A stretch of DNA of 64,000 nt. It comes from Lamellibrachia satsuma. Lineage: Eukaryota > Annelida > Polychaeta > Sabellida > Siboglinidae. Location of the stretch: assembly GCA_033239005.1 (NCBI GenBank), contig BSQZ01000009.1, positions 8,778,252 to 8,842,251 on the forward strand. Direction: 5' to 3'. A model generated the notes under the pieces. The model was not told where the DNA came from. It made no database searches and was given only the letters and a program-made list of their open reading frames with translations. Shown here one piece after another: positions 35,348-48,800 of this stretch. The first letter of the stretch is position 1. Every line of letters starts with the position of its first letter. The position numbers and the translations under genes are program-made.

Positions 35348-37909
35348 TATAGCGTCACTGTTAATAACAAACAAGTCAAAATTTCACGCATTTATCGCAC
35401 CGGAACGACGAACAGACATACGAGCCGTCATTTACTACAGTAAATGATTCTGAGACATACACGTATTGCGGCGTCATCTGTCGGAATAGTAAACACTAGT
35501 AATTTAATTATGCGATTGCATTTTAGCAACGAAATGACACACACACAATGATTGGAATATTGTTCTTCTAATGGTAAGGAAAATATGTTATTCTTTGCCA
35601 GAGATAAAATGCATCAATCAATAGTAGGCTTATAAACAAATGACTTTCAAGACCGAACAGCCAATGACGTCAACTAAGATGCTGACAAATACAAAAGACA
35701 GATCAGTGTGAAGGGTCATTATCGCCAGACACAACACCTGCGTTTAGAAGAAGGATTAGAAGACAGAGAAAAAAGGAGAAAGATGAGGAGAAGAAGAAGA
35801 AAGAAGATAATGGTGACGAGAGAAAAAAGAAGACAAAGAAGGAGAAGAATGAGTATCGAAGAGGTAAAGGAGAAGAAGAAGGATAATGACAATGTTGAGG
35901 AGAAGGAAGAGAAGAATTAGGAGATGTAGGAGTATGACAAAGAGAAAGGGGGAGAAGGAGGAGAAGATGGGGAGGAGAAGGGTAATGATGATAAGAAGAA
36001 GAATTAATAGACAGCGGAGAAGGATCGAGATGAATGGGGAAAGAAGAAAGGGAAAAGTAGAATGGTGGGAAGATGGAGGAGCAAGAGGAAAAGAAGAAGG
36101 AAGATGAGAAAAAGGAGGAGGAGGAAAATACATCCCACTTGCCAGATGACATGATTTATGTTCAACTGATTGAAAAAAGTGTTCGTCTTCACTGCAGAAT
36201 ATGTTACTTTTCTCTGGATATCAAAGGTTTGTTTAGCATAGAACTTGATTGATCTACCAATCTTCAGTATGTCCTGCTCTCAACTGATGGTGTTCATCAG
36301 GTAAGTTCACAGTGGCAAAGGAAGAATTCCTAGTTTGCAATGACCTCGAGCTAACAACCAAAAGCGAAGATGTGATCGATGGGGAAACTCTCTCTTAATT
36401 ATTTGAATACAAAAGCCTTGACTAGGGCAAAATATGAGGAGTATGTACCAATGGGGCCCCTGCAATGTTTAAATTTCCAGCAGGATTCGTACGTGATCCT
36501 CAACAAACGAAAAATGCACCACGTGCCTTCTCATTTAATCGCATGATACACACGCAGGCCCTATATATATATATATCATCCTGGAAACTCAGTTATAAGA
36601 ATTCTGAATTTTGTGAAAGCCTGTGTCCTGAGCTTGCACCTTTTCAAGAAACTCTTGCTGCCAGCTTGGATATGGACTTCGTCCATGAAACCTCTTGTTC
36701 TACATGCAAATCCGATGACTGCAAAAGCAATAATGTCTGATGTGTGTTTGTACTCAGACAGGAACCAAACTTAATTTAACCTCTGTCTCGGGATCCAAGA
36801 CAAAGTGAATCTGCTCTCAGCTTGGACAAACGATTATTGGGAATTACGACTAGCTTACCTCGTGGAAATTTTTGGACAGCTCAACTCTCTGAACATTGAA
36901 AGAGAGCTTGATCATCGATTTTGTTGTGAAAATCAAAGCTTTCGTGCGCAAGCTTTGAAATTGGAGGTGCAAAATTAGCTTAAACAAGTTTGCAGTACGT
37001 CTTGGAAGCAGTATCAGAAGTTTTTGAAGACTTTGATGACACAACACGTGTAGTTTGATCATTGCATATGAGCACCTGGAAAATGTTGGAGGTGAAATTC
37101 ATATGATACTTCCCGGAGATATTGAGTCAAACATCTCGGTTTGTAGGATCCCATTCACTGTCCCAGCGACACGTAGACCTGATGACAGCGCGATGCTGCT
37201 CACACAGTTTTATTGCATACGTAGCTTCTGCTCAGAGTTTTTAATTGTCACCTGCAGCTGGTTTCACCATTGTCTTGACTGATGTGTATTGGAAATCAGA
37301 GAACTCAGCCTTACAATGGTATTGGTTGAGGCAAATGATATGAGATGACGGAACGCCAGATAACACTTGTTAAGTTAGGGTAGGTATAACCAGAATCAGG
37401 AAGCTTGTCGATGCAGCTTATCGTTTGGTGATTCACCCATTTCATTGATAGAAACTATAATTCTTCTTTATTGTATTACACTGTACTTTGTATTGTATGG
37501 GCAACGTCAATAAGATGATTTCAAATAAAGGTGTAATACAAATGTTTCTCATATCGTCGTTTTTATAATAAATATTAATTATTTGGGATATGTGATGACA
37601 CTATTACAAAAGGGGGTCGTGGAGACTAACAAATTGTGAACCATTGATTTACACAATCAATAATTCTGAAACGTCGTACAGATGATGTTTTTGAGGTAAT
37701 GATGGCGGCTTTTACTAATTTGGGGTACTAATAATTTATACCCTCGATATAGCATAAGTTTATTAAACTACTGCAGTGATACTTTTTATTCTTCTATCGG
37801 TTTGATAAATATAAATTATTAAAACAGTTATATCATACCTACAAATTGTTAGCACAGTTTGAATGACCCATGAGTAATGTGTATTATATTCCAGGCTAGG
37901 GTAGCGAAA
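35348..37909. promoter_or_regulatory. divergent intergenic region between SNRPC and NUP160
   Basis: 2.56 kb between the two start codons, so promoters of both genes must lie here (or in upstream non-coding exons). No TATA or CpG island is obvious. The interval includes the polypurine tract. Open frames at 36465-36740 and 37055-37282 have no recognisable domain. The inferred promoter role rests only on position. Confidence 0.4.
35745..36128 (+). repeat. polypurine (GAA/GGA-rich) tract
   Basis: About 380 bp almost free of pyrimidines on the plus strand (gaagaaggagaag-type), giving Lys/Arg/Glu-rich or Ser/Phe/Pro-rich chance ORFs. Such homopurine runs can form triplex DNA. Confidence 0.93.
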
Positions 37910-37997
37910 ATGGCGGCAGAACGGTGTGTGAGCTTTCGCGAAGTTTTACAAGACCAAGATTACCCTTTGCGATGGAAAGAAATTACTGTTACAAATT
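37910..37997 (+). CDS. NUP160: NUP160 exon 1 (start codon)
   Basis: Residues 1-29, [20 protein letters not shown] then RWKEITVTN. The RWKEITV stretch matches the vertebrate HFREFTV opening. Donor gtaagtt; ends in phase 1. Start chosen for homology and the gaaaATGG context. Confidence 0.9.
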
Positions 37998-40900
37998 GTA
38001 AGTTAATATTTTACAACATGAATAACGTGTACACACAATACTGTGTTTTGACACAGGTATCAAATCATAACGATCAGCTCTGGACACGATTGATATAAAC
38101 GAGACCCCTGAGCTCAGGCTCATCGACATCGCCAGGCGCGAGATTTAAAAAGATAGCCAGGACCGAAAACAAAACTGACGGACCATTTAAAAAGCGATGT
38201 CACGGGGTAGAAAGCAAAACGCTGGGTACCCACGCAATCCGATTATCGGCAGATATATCTGCGATTTTCTCAGCGAAATGATGTATTCTCTTGGACTTGG
38301 CGATCTCGTTCACCAAACTCGATGGCAATGCAACAGCGGTTCAGTGATGCACATTGGCTCGAACATCAGACATAGACAGATTAAACTTGAAAATGCCCTA
38401 TCGATGTGGCCTTGATCAGGTCATTTGTCTGATAAAATTATCATTGGAGTGGTTATGTGACCTATCTTTTTTATCACTGCAGACACTCAGTCACACTGAA
38501 AACAACTTTTATCGAACTCCGCAGTTCATTCGCTAGTTTGGCTTTTCACTATTCGGCTGCGTCAGCAATTCATGCTAATGCGTCGTCTGTTTCTGGCCCT
38601 GAAGTAGGCACTTCAACAATAACAGACATTTTTAAAACACAAAGTACTTCGGTTCCTAAGCATTAGGGGCCCTGTTTTACAAGAAAACAATTTATTCACT
38701 AGCCGCTAGGGGCGCTGCTGGTCCAACAATGGGCGTACCATTGATGCAGTCACTATCCACCAGGTGGCGTACTCAAAATTCTTCCATTACTAGGCAATTT
38801 CAAGATGTTCTGGCTTCAGTTCTTCGGTATATCAGTTCTCCCATTCATTTCGGTTATGAGATCTCAGCCAGTCTAGATCTTGTTGGTTTCAAATACGTTT
38901 GCTGGCTTCCTGCAGATCTTTGTCGAGGGCAGTTGGGAATGTTGTTCGTGTACGCCCTCGCCACTGGCCATTGTTGGCTGGCAAGTCGCCAGCCAACAAT
39001 GTCAGCGGATGTGAAATATTGGTCTGTGGAGCACATGTCTAAACACACACATGCATGTGTGTACACACGCACGCACACTTATTAAAATATATATATAGAA
39101 AGAAAAAAGTTCTGCTTTTTTAATCACAAATTTATTGAAAGAAAACACAAAAACAAGAGTTGCCTGTATACGAGATACAAATTTTTTTCGAATTTTCACC
39201 GTATTAAAATGGCAATATCTTTGGATCTAATAAAGATATATAACATTTCTTCACCTCCATGTGATTGATATCTTGGTACTCCATTCTTGGTGCCTCTCTC
39301 AGTATCTAATTTGTTACCAATGTACCAAATCATTAAAAGTGGTGCTGGCTGCAATATGTGATTGTATGTGAATGAAGAATAACATTTGTTCACCTAATAA
39401 CTGCAAAACGCTTCATTTTTATTAGTACTGTTCTTTATAACTACACTGAATTGCACGCTGTATGCTGAACTAGTTACTACTGCTCAAGTCTCAAAGTGCA
39501 ACCAAAATCAGTGAGCATCTTTCATGGTAGAATGTCCTATTGTTTTTGTGGAGTAAGGACATTGTGTCCTATTGCTTTCAGAGGTTCAGGACATTTTGTC
39601 CTATTACTTCTGTTTTCAGTGTGCATCACTGGCAATTTAATAGGCTACTGACATTAATTCCTGATGAGAAAGCTTGAGTCAAGTTGAATGTTCTTGAACT
39701 GCTTGTGTCTTTCTTAGCACGCTGTGTAAATAATGCGGCATGTAGGGTCATGATTTCATGTGCGTTATTTTGGATGATTTTATGTCAGTGTCCTCTTGTG
39801 TCTTTGTGTGCTACTAAACTAATCTAGGCATTAGATTTAACAGATTGTCTTTTTGACATTGTATCATTTGATCATGGATGTCATGAAAAAAAGTCAGTGA
39901 ATGAATACTCTTAGATGTGGCACGCACGCACGCGCACACAAAGCCACACACACACGCATGCATGCGCACGCATCACACACTCACAAATGAAAGTTTAATA
40001 TTGGATATGTCAAGTCATTCCCTGTGTGTGTGTGTTGTCTGGTGATTTTGTTATACTTCATAAATCGCTTGTCAATAAGTTTGATCATCTAGGATACTGC
40101 TGACAGGAGAGTGATTCACTCTTCTTGGAAATTCCAGGAGAACGATTTACCACTTCTCATTTTCTTGCGCGGAATGACAGTATAAACTCTCATCAGCTTT
40201 ATTGGATCAGCTTCCTTCAGAGCCTAAGTAGCATAAGAAAAGTCGACAGTTATTCAAACTGGACCTATCTCCTAGTCATGTTGTTCTTTGCATATTGAAA
40301 ATAACTGATAAGTCACAAGTTTCACAAGACTGGTGTTATGTCAGATACGGTCCTGCTAGACGTCACTACCAAATAATGTTTACACTTGCAGCTCTAAGAT
40401 TACATTTGATGCCAATATAAATGCAATGATATTTTGCTGGTGTGTGAATGTAACTTACCATCTATACATTAATAACTTTGGGGGCAGTCTGGCAGTTTCT
40501 CCTCCCATGTGCCGAAGTCCATTTGCCTCTTTCTAAGTTCCTTTGCCTCCTCGGGTCATTGGCCTCTGATCTACCTGACGATGTGATCTACCTGACGATG
40601 TATTTCAAAAAGCCACAACACTAGTTTATAACATAACTGTTGCTAATCTGAGTGATCTATGGCATTGTGTGAAAAAAATTCCTTAGACTTTGAAGATGCA
40701 AGTCTTAACGAGACAATTCAAGCCCATGTCCTCTTGGCTGATGCTCCTACCAAGTTGCTATTGCTATCTGCAACTTTTTCTCATCATCGTGTACCACATT
40801 GAAATTGAGATATTTTCTGAGGTTGGCTAAAGTTACTAATGCTTTAGGTGGTGTATACAATGAATCGACTGACACGAAACTGCCCGAGTCTGGTGGGGGA

Positions 40901-43900
40901 TATTCGTATAAAGAAAGCGGTCATGTGACATCACCAGCACGCAACCGATTTATCTATTGGTAAGTGGAACTAAACACCAGTCATCCATTATACAACTGTT
41001 GTTGAATAAATAGTCGCAATAATAAATATGTATTTAAAATCCACTGTATATGCTCTCCTTTTCTCAAGCATTGACACAGACTAATTTATGATTGCTGGAA
41101 GACTAAACAGTCTGGCATAACAGTGTAATTTCAATCAATATGTGACAACACAACATTTTGCATTAAAATTCTGCTTAGCACAAAGTAGGCCAATTAAAAC
41201 ATCTACATTGATTTTAATCTACATATAATTTAATCTACATTGATTGTGATTGATTTTCAACAACATTGCACGACTGTTGTGAATTATGTGATTATCCTCT
41301 AGTGAAAATGTACATAATAATTGTCTTGGTCATCATATGTGGCAAAAAGGCAGAATTCTTATTAAATAGAAAATTATAATGGATGAAAATACTCAAATCT
41401 GAAACAGTGCTTCAAAAAATTATTGAATCTTACGAATCAGTCAGACTGAGAGACTTTGGTGACATGCTTGCAGGAGAACAAAGCAGAATGTTGTTGAGCT
41501 GGTGGAGGTGTCCCTCGACTACGATCTGTGCAGCAACTGTGTGCGGTTCAGCTTCCAGGACGCCCCCGTCGCTGGCGGCGTCACCATCCATGAGTCTCAT
41601 GGTTACATAATTGTGCTTGTTCCCACACTTGGAGCGGCCCACAGACTCGTCTTCCCACATCCCAACCGACTGCAGAAATATGTAAGACCAGCATTTGTGC
41701 TATTGTTTAACGGGGAAGCCAACTGTACAGAACTTTGGCTTGCTATAGTGTTGTCCATGATCTTACAGTTAAAGACACTGTGAGCAGTGATGTATATACA
41801 TGGTTTATGTAGCTTAATAAACGAGTCAACTAGCATCAATGTGTATTATTTTTAAATGTTGCGCCCTGTTGAACTGAATAAAATACATGTAAGTACTGTT
41901 ATAGAATATATTTGCCACGATGACAATGTACAGTAGTGAGTGATTAACCGGTTATAAAAAATTTAACAACAGGATTGATTACATGATAGAGTCACGCTTC
42001 ATGCTTGAATAAAAGTGATTTAGAGGTATGCAATTGTTATAAAAGTGAATTTTATTGATAGTAAACATGCAAAAGTACTGGAAAATAATGGAAACACATT
42101 GTGAGTGATTAAAAAAACGTCATTTCAGTAGGGGTGTGTCCCCTTAAATATCCAGGCTGCTAGGACTGAACGTACTATGACTGACAGTCACATTGCCTCT
42201 CCTACAAACGCCACCGTATGGGCTTCATGGCCACAGTTGGACATGTAGACTGTCACAACAAGCACATTGGATACTTCTATTTCTATATGTGTGTTGTGCA
42301 CTTTCAGGAAAACATTTACACAAAGGGAACTGACCTACCTGTAGCGTCCATCTTCTCCCATGCCACTGTCATCAGCACCCAGGATCCCACCAACTGTCAC
42401 CACATCGCCCCTGGCGGGGGTGGGGCATACCAGATCACTGCCGCCACAACCTGGCTGGCAGGGGATGGAGAGGCCTACTACGCCATGGTGACTGGTAGCG
42501 GCAGCATTCTGCTGGTAAAACTGCCACCAACTGGAGTACATGGTACGTTCTCATGTCGGTATCAGGGAAAAAGTAATAGAAAGAAAATAAGACATTTTTT
42601 CTACGAAAAAAGTAATACATTTTCCTAGGAAAAAAAACTGGCATTTATTGTTAAATTGCAAAATTGTAATTACTGATTTGTGTACGCCAGCCAGATAAAT
42701 CCATTCTGTTTACAGTCAAGGAAGCTACAAGGATCATTGCTAGAGCACATACCAGAGAAGCCAGCGTCACCTTGATCACTATAATACCGTTACGCTACAA
42801 GCCTTTCTGAACTTTAATTATATTAATCTTGAAAGCCCTTTAGATTATGGTATAACTCAGTGGACAACAAATGTATGCATATTATACATATCACTTTCAA
42901 AACACACAGCATTGTAACACAAAAACACTTCTAATGTATAAAATAGTAATAATAATAATAATCAAAATAACCAGTTTCTTTTTTCCATTACTTGTTTTAA
43001 GTTTCTATCCTACATTCTCTCATGTCAGATGTGGTGGTACTTCACATGCCATGTTACCAGTCAAGGTTAGGTTTGGTCACAGTAGTGGCTATCAGGATTC
43101 AGAAATTACCTTTAGTGGATACCTAAACAATCATTTGTCGACAAACTGTTTGCAGGACAATTGTCTATCTACATTCCTTGTTCGAAAATGTTTATCAAAA
43201 TGTTTGTGTCTATTGAATTAGATCATACCAACAGTAACACTTACTGGTATAAAAATTCACATCAGAATGCAAATCAGTTAATCTAACTGCTGAATAATTT
43301 AGCATTGGCATTGATGCATGGTTGTTTTGTATGCACAGCAAAACAATTGTGAATTTTTTTATATAATATCTGTTTTATACAAATTATATCGGCTATTCTA
43401 GGATACAGATATATCCTGATAATATTTTTGATTAGCCCCTCAGTGAAAACTAATATCTGCATAGCTTCTAAACGTTAGTGAAGATATAAACCACAAGATA
43501 ATGTGATGATAATTTTTTGGTTCAGATGTGTTCCACAGTTTTGTAGTCGCTGACTATCACTATAGCTTTACGCTTGTTTTAGGTGGTGCGACACAGTGTG
43601 AACTGCAGCAATCCTCCATCATGCAGAGGTTATGGAGCGGCCTACTCCCGTCAGCCATGAAGTAAGTGTTTCTTAGGAAGAGAGTCTTGCAGGATAATAT
43701 ATAAATAAAGTATGTAATAACCTCTTGAGTGACTATTTCACAATGTTGACATTTATTCATTCATTATCTGATAGCATAGTTGTTAGTACACTTCATTGTG
43801 TGATGATTTTACATAGTGTTTAATATTCCTTGCTTGAATGTGTCCAACCAGGGTTTACTGATGAAAGCAGATCTGTCCAATTCTTCTGCTAAATGTGATT

Positions 43901-45783
43901 TAACAGGGAAATTCCCCATGATAAGATACTGCTTTTTTGTCGAAATTTTTGTCGAAGAAAAATAAATGCCAATGGAGCATCTGTGGCATTTGCAAGAAAG
44001 CAGGCATTGGTTAATGATAGAGATTCTCTAGAAGTGCTTAGTTTAGGAGTGTCGTGTCTGTGAATCAGTCATGCATGACCAAGTGATCAGATATTGGTGA
44101 AACAGGTGCCAAGAGAAAAATCTTTTGTTTGGTGTATGGTACGTATTTGTTACTTTTGCGTCGAGTACCTTCATGACGTTGCAGTCTGCTGACTTGATAC
44201 TTGCAGGGGCAATCAGATCTCGCCTGATGCTAGTATCAGCCTCTGCTTCCACCAGATCGGCAAGGAGAAGTTCATTTACGCTGTGTGTCGTGATCACAAA
44301 CTAAGAATGTGGTCGTGTAAAGTGAGAGTGATATTTCTTCTCTGTGGTATTAATATTACTCTCATTGATTAGTCTGCAAAACTGGAAAAAAATAATCGAT
44401 GCAAGTACTAAAATAACTACGGTTCTAGCCAGAAAATCTAATGGATGTAAGCAATAAAATGATAGTGCAATGATTTTATTTTAGTTTTAATAAAAACAAT
44501 GTAATTTGCATATTTATATTACATAACATATCAATTTGACTGGTTTCACTTGTGTAGTTGGGAGTGCAATAAAACATGAACTGGTAGACTATCAACCGCA
44601 AGAATAGGGATCATAGTCTTGATATCATTTGCCTGTCAGTTCTGTTCGGTCAACATTTCCATACTTCCTTCAGCTGTAAAAATAAGTTGCAATGGACAGG
44701 GATTACAGTATCAAAACAATACATTTTTCTATACATGCGCAGTCCAGTTTTAACATTAGCACCATTTTAGCGGCATTTTGATAAACTGAGCAATGTCTGG
44801 AGCAATTATGGAATTTTAAAAATTTTTATATTTAGAGCAGAGCTTGCAGTCTCATTTAAAAATAAGTTTTGATTAGTTGTTCTATCCTGTTTCTATTGAA
44901 TTTTTACGTGGGTGTTTCAGACCAACGAGTGTGTGATGGTGACAGATTTACTGGAGGCAATGCCCGTGTACCTTGGTACAGCCACTGAAATCATGGCAGG
45001 TGGGTGGGCTACTGACTGTTTCCAGCATTAAGGGGGCAAATTAGGCAGTACGATGGGCCCTACTTGGACATGTGTTGTGGAAGTGAAGTGAAAGTCTATT
45101 TCAACAACAACAACGTAATACAGGTACATAGTATGGTGTGCTGCTGCTGAAGGGACATAGCTGAAGTCATACGACTTATAAGGTGCTGTGCCCTTCTCAA
45201 ACTAAATACATGCAATACAATAAAAAATTAAATACAATATTCACTTATAAACTTATTAAAGTGGTGCCTGTGCTAATTATAAATAAACTAATTGACATAA
45301 CTTTCAATTAAAAGTTTATAAATATGCTGTAAGTAATGACAACTTGAATGTTTTTTTAAATTGTGCTAAACTTGGTAGCTGGGTTATTTCATTTGCTAAA
45401 CTGTTCCACACATACCTTTGACAGTGAGTGACAGTAGTCTGAACGTGGTGTTTGTTTGTCCATAGTTGATGAGAAAAGCATTTTAGAAACCACTGCGCCA
45501 TTACTGATTGAAGTGTTGTTTATTGTGCAACAATGTCTATTTGTTGGCTTCTTCTAAAATGTAATTACCCTTTCGAGTATCTCTGCAACTATTATGATAT
45601 CACTACATTTGAATTGTCTTTGCCAGCTAAACTTTTGATTACTTGGGAAGTATATTGGTTTGTTGTTTGTCATCTTGTGTACAAAAACGGCATAGATGAA
45701 GTTTAATGAACTGAAAAAGGAAATATTTGTGGTTCTGGTGGCATGGTTAAAAACTGGGTTTAATTTATTGATATATATATATA

Positions 45784-45832
<49 letters not shown>

Positions 45833-45845
45833 TGTTTTTGTCTTG

Positions 45846-45898
<53 letters not shown>

Positions 45899-48800
45899 AC
45901 TACTGTAGGCGTATAATGACCACTGAAGTGTATCTACAGGGAATGGTCACATGATCAAGACGTTTTACAACCAGTCGACCCAGGATACAATGCTGTGCGT
46001 TTACCTGTGTCTCGAAGACAGCTGTCAGGTGTGTATGTCCAGTTGCCTGCTAGATGACCATATGGTTATGTGGACTATGACGTCATAGTAGTATTTGTAT
46101 CAGGGCTGATTCCTAGCGGAGACAAGAATTTGTTGGAGATGAAGCAGAAGTAAATATGTATTTAATTCCCCAGGCACACAACTGATTCATAAGGTTGGAA
46201 TTACCCCTACCTTCAACACAACTCGTATCTGATTCCAGATCCTTGTCATTGTTTAAATTGTGTCTCGACCTTCCATCTGCAGTGCTGGAATCAATTCCAT
46301 TTAATCAATTCAAATTCCTTTCAATTTAATCAGTTCAAATTCTATTCTTTTTTTCAATTCCAGTTCTAGCTCAAATCTTTCAATTCCAATTCCGAATTAA
46401 TTCTGTGGGAATTTTTCCAATGCAAACATGTGAAACGTAACAACATGCAGAGTATATAGGATTTAAAGGAATTACATGAACATTATGAATGCATTTAGTC
46501 CAGGAACACAAAGACTCAAGGAGTGAAATATTATTACAAACTAGAGCACTAGTAGATCCAAATACATTACACTGCGCTACATTCCTAGCACACACAAAGG
46601 GTATGGTTTCAGATATGTGCAGGCAGACAACAAATTTAATTGAATAATTCAAATTAATTTTTTATACACCCGAGCCCCGCCCATCTGTGGTCGTATTTAG
46701 GCTCAACCAGCACACCTTTGTGTACATGTTGCGGTATAGCAACATGCAGCATACTATTGACAGGCAGATCAGAAATTAGTTTATTTTGCCTACAGTGTGG
46801 CTATATTTCTATTGCATCATTGTGTAACTTATAGCTACAATGAACAAGTTATTTGTTATGGAGCAACATCAGCATACACTCAAATTGCAGGATAATTGTG
46901 TTTTTCATAACTGACTATGCTACTTTGTTGATGCACAAGGTCACAAATAAATGATACTAGTTTTGGGATATTGTCCATGCTCTATTGTTTGAAACAAAGA
47001 TGTTACTGTGTGTTAATGATGCCGTCCTGATTCTTCCAGTTCTGTCTCTACTCTCCAGTCATCATTGATGGATCACACGCCTTAGAGTTGATATCAACAG
47101 TATTCGGCTATGAGGTAGGAAACAGGTACCAGAATATGTAATTCTTGAAGAGTTATTAATAATGCACATTCACACACACACTTCAGATTAGCGTAAATCC
47201 TTCAAATTTGAAAATTAATTGCTCTTAACCTAAGGAGATAGTTAGTCTACAGCATTTTCCATTTCTCTGGGAGACCATTTTGTTTCTCTTCCGAAAGACA
47301 CATGCAAAGATGTTGCATGAACAAAACAGTCCCAGTGCTAACCAAAATGATCACTGATTGATAAAACTAAATAGTCTTAAAAAAATAGCACAAATGTACG
47401 ATTCATGTAGTTTCAAAATTATGAATAAAACCAGTTGTAGCTGACAGAATCATCAAGTTGAGATTGTTTGCATGGATAAAGTGAGTTGCTTGTGGGGGAG
47501 TGCGAGTGTAGGTATACTGTTGATACATGTGACACCAGACTTGACGATCATTGGTGACATTTGCAGGAACGGATCGTTGAGTTCTGTGTGACGTCAACTC
47601 ATATCTGGACCCTTCAAGTGGATGGGGAGATGGAGACAGTAGTTCGGTGTGCACCCATTGTCAGGTAAGATACATGTTGAAAAGGTCTCAACACTTGTTG
47701 CAAAGGTCTCAACACTTGTTGCAAAGGTCTCAACACTTGTTGAAAAGTTCTCAACACTTGTTGCAAAGGTCTCAACACTTGTTGCAAAGGTCTCAACACT
47801 TGTTGAAAAGGTCTCGGCACTTGTTGCAAAGGTCTCGGCACTTGTTGCAAAGGTCTCGGCACTTGTTGCAAAGGTCTCGGTACTTGTTGCAACGGTCTCG
47901 GCACTTGTTGCAAAGGTCTCGGCACTTGTTGCAAAGGTCTCGGCACTTGTTGCAACGGTCTCGGCACTTGTTGCAAAGGTCTCGGCACTTGTTGAAAAGG
48001 TCTCAGCACTTGTTGCAAAGGTCTCGGCACTTGTTGCAAAGGTCTCGGCACTTGTTGCAAAGGTCTCGGCACTTGTTGCAAAGGTCTCAACACTTGTTGA
48101 AAAGGTCTCAGCACTTGTTGCAAAGGTCTCGGCACTTGTTGCAAAGGTCTCGGCACTTGTTGCAAAGGTCTCGGCACTCTCAACTCATATCTGGACCCTT
48201 CAAGTGGATGGGGAGATGGAGACAGTAGTTCGGTGTGCACCCATTGTCAGGTAAGACACATGTTGAAAAGGTCTCAACACTTGTTGCAAAGGTCTCAACA
48301 CTTGTTGCAAAGGTCTCAACACTTGTTGAAAAGTTCTCAACACTTGTTGCAAAGGTCTCAACACTTGTTGCAAAGGTCTCAACACTTGTTGAAAAGGTCT
48401 CGGCACTTGTTGCAAAGGTCTCGGCACTTGTTGCAAAGGTCTCGGCACTTGTTGCAAAGGTCTCGGTACTTGTTGCAACGGTCTCGGCACTTGTTGCAAA
48501 GGTCTCGGCACTTGTTGCAAAGGTCTCGGCACTTGTTGCAACGGTCTCGGCACTTGTTGCAAAGGTCTCGGCACTTGTTGAAAAGGTCTCAGCACTTGTT
48601 GCAAAGGTCTCGGCACTTGTTGCAAAGGTCTCGGCACTTGTTGCAAAGGTCTCGGCACTTGTTGCAAAGGTCTCAACACTTGTTGAAAAGGTCTCAGCAC
48701 TTGTTGCAAAGGTCTCGGCACTTGTTGCAAAGGTCTCGGCACTTGTTGCAAAGGTCTCAGCACTTGTTGCAAAGGTCTCGGCACTTGTTGCAAAGGTCTA

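Noticed and set aside
35703..36152. Lys/Arg/Glu-rich and Ser/Phe-rich frames
   Set aside because: Polypurine/polypyrimidine tract, no other coding evidence.
36465..37282. Possible exons upstream of NUP160
   Set aside because: Open frames without splice pairing or recognisable family; NUP160 exon 1 already starts at the expected residue.
38100..39090. Possible gene or transposon in NUP160 intron 1
   Set aside because: Short open frames on both strands but no motif, ends or target duplication identified.
41486..41681. Alternative NUP160 exon 3 starting after aaagcag
   Set aside because: Would create TGA across the exon 2/3 junction; the AG at 41473 restores Trp and the frame.
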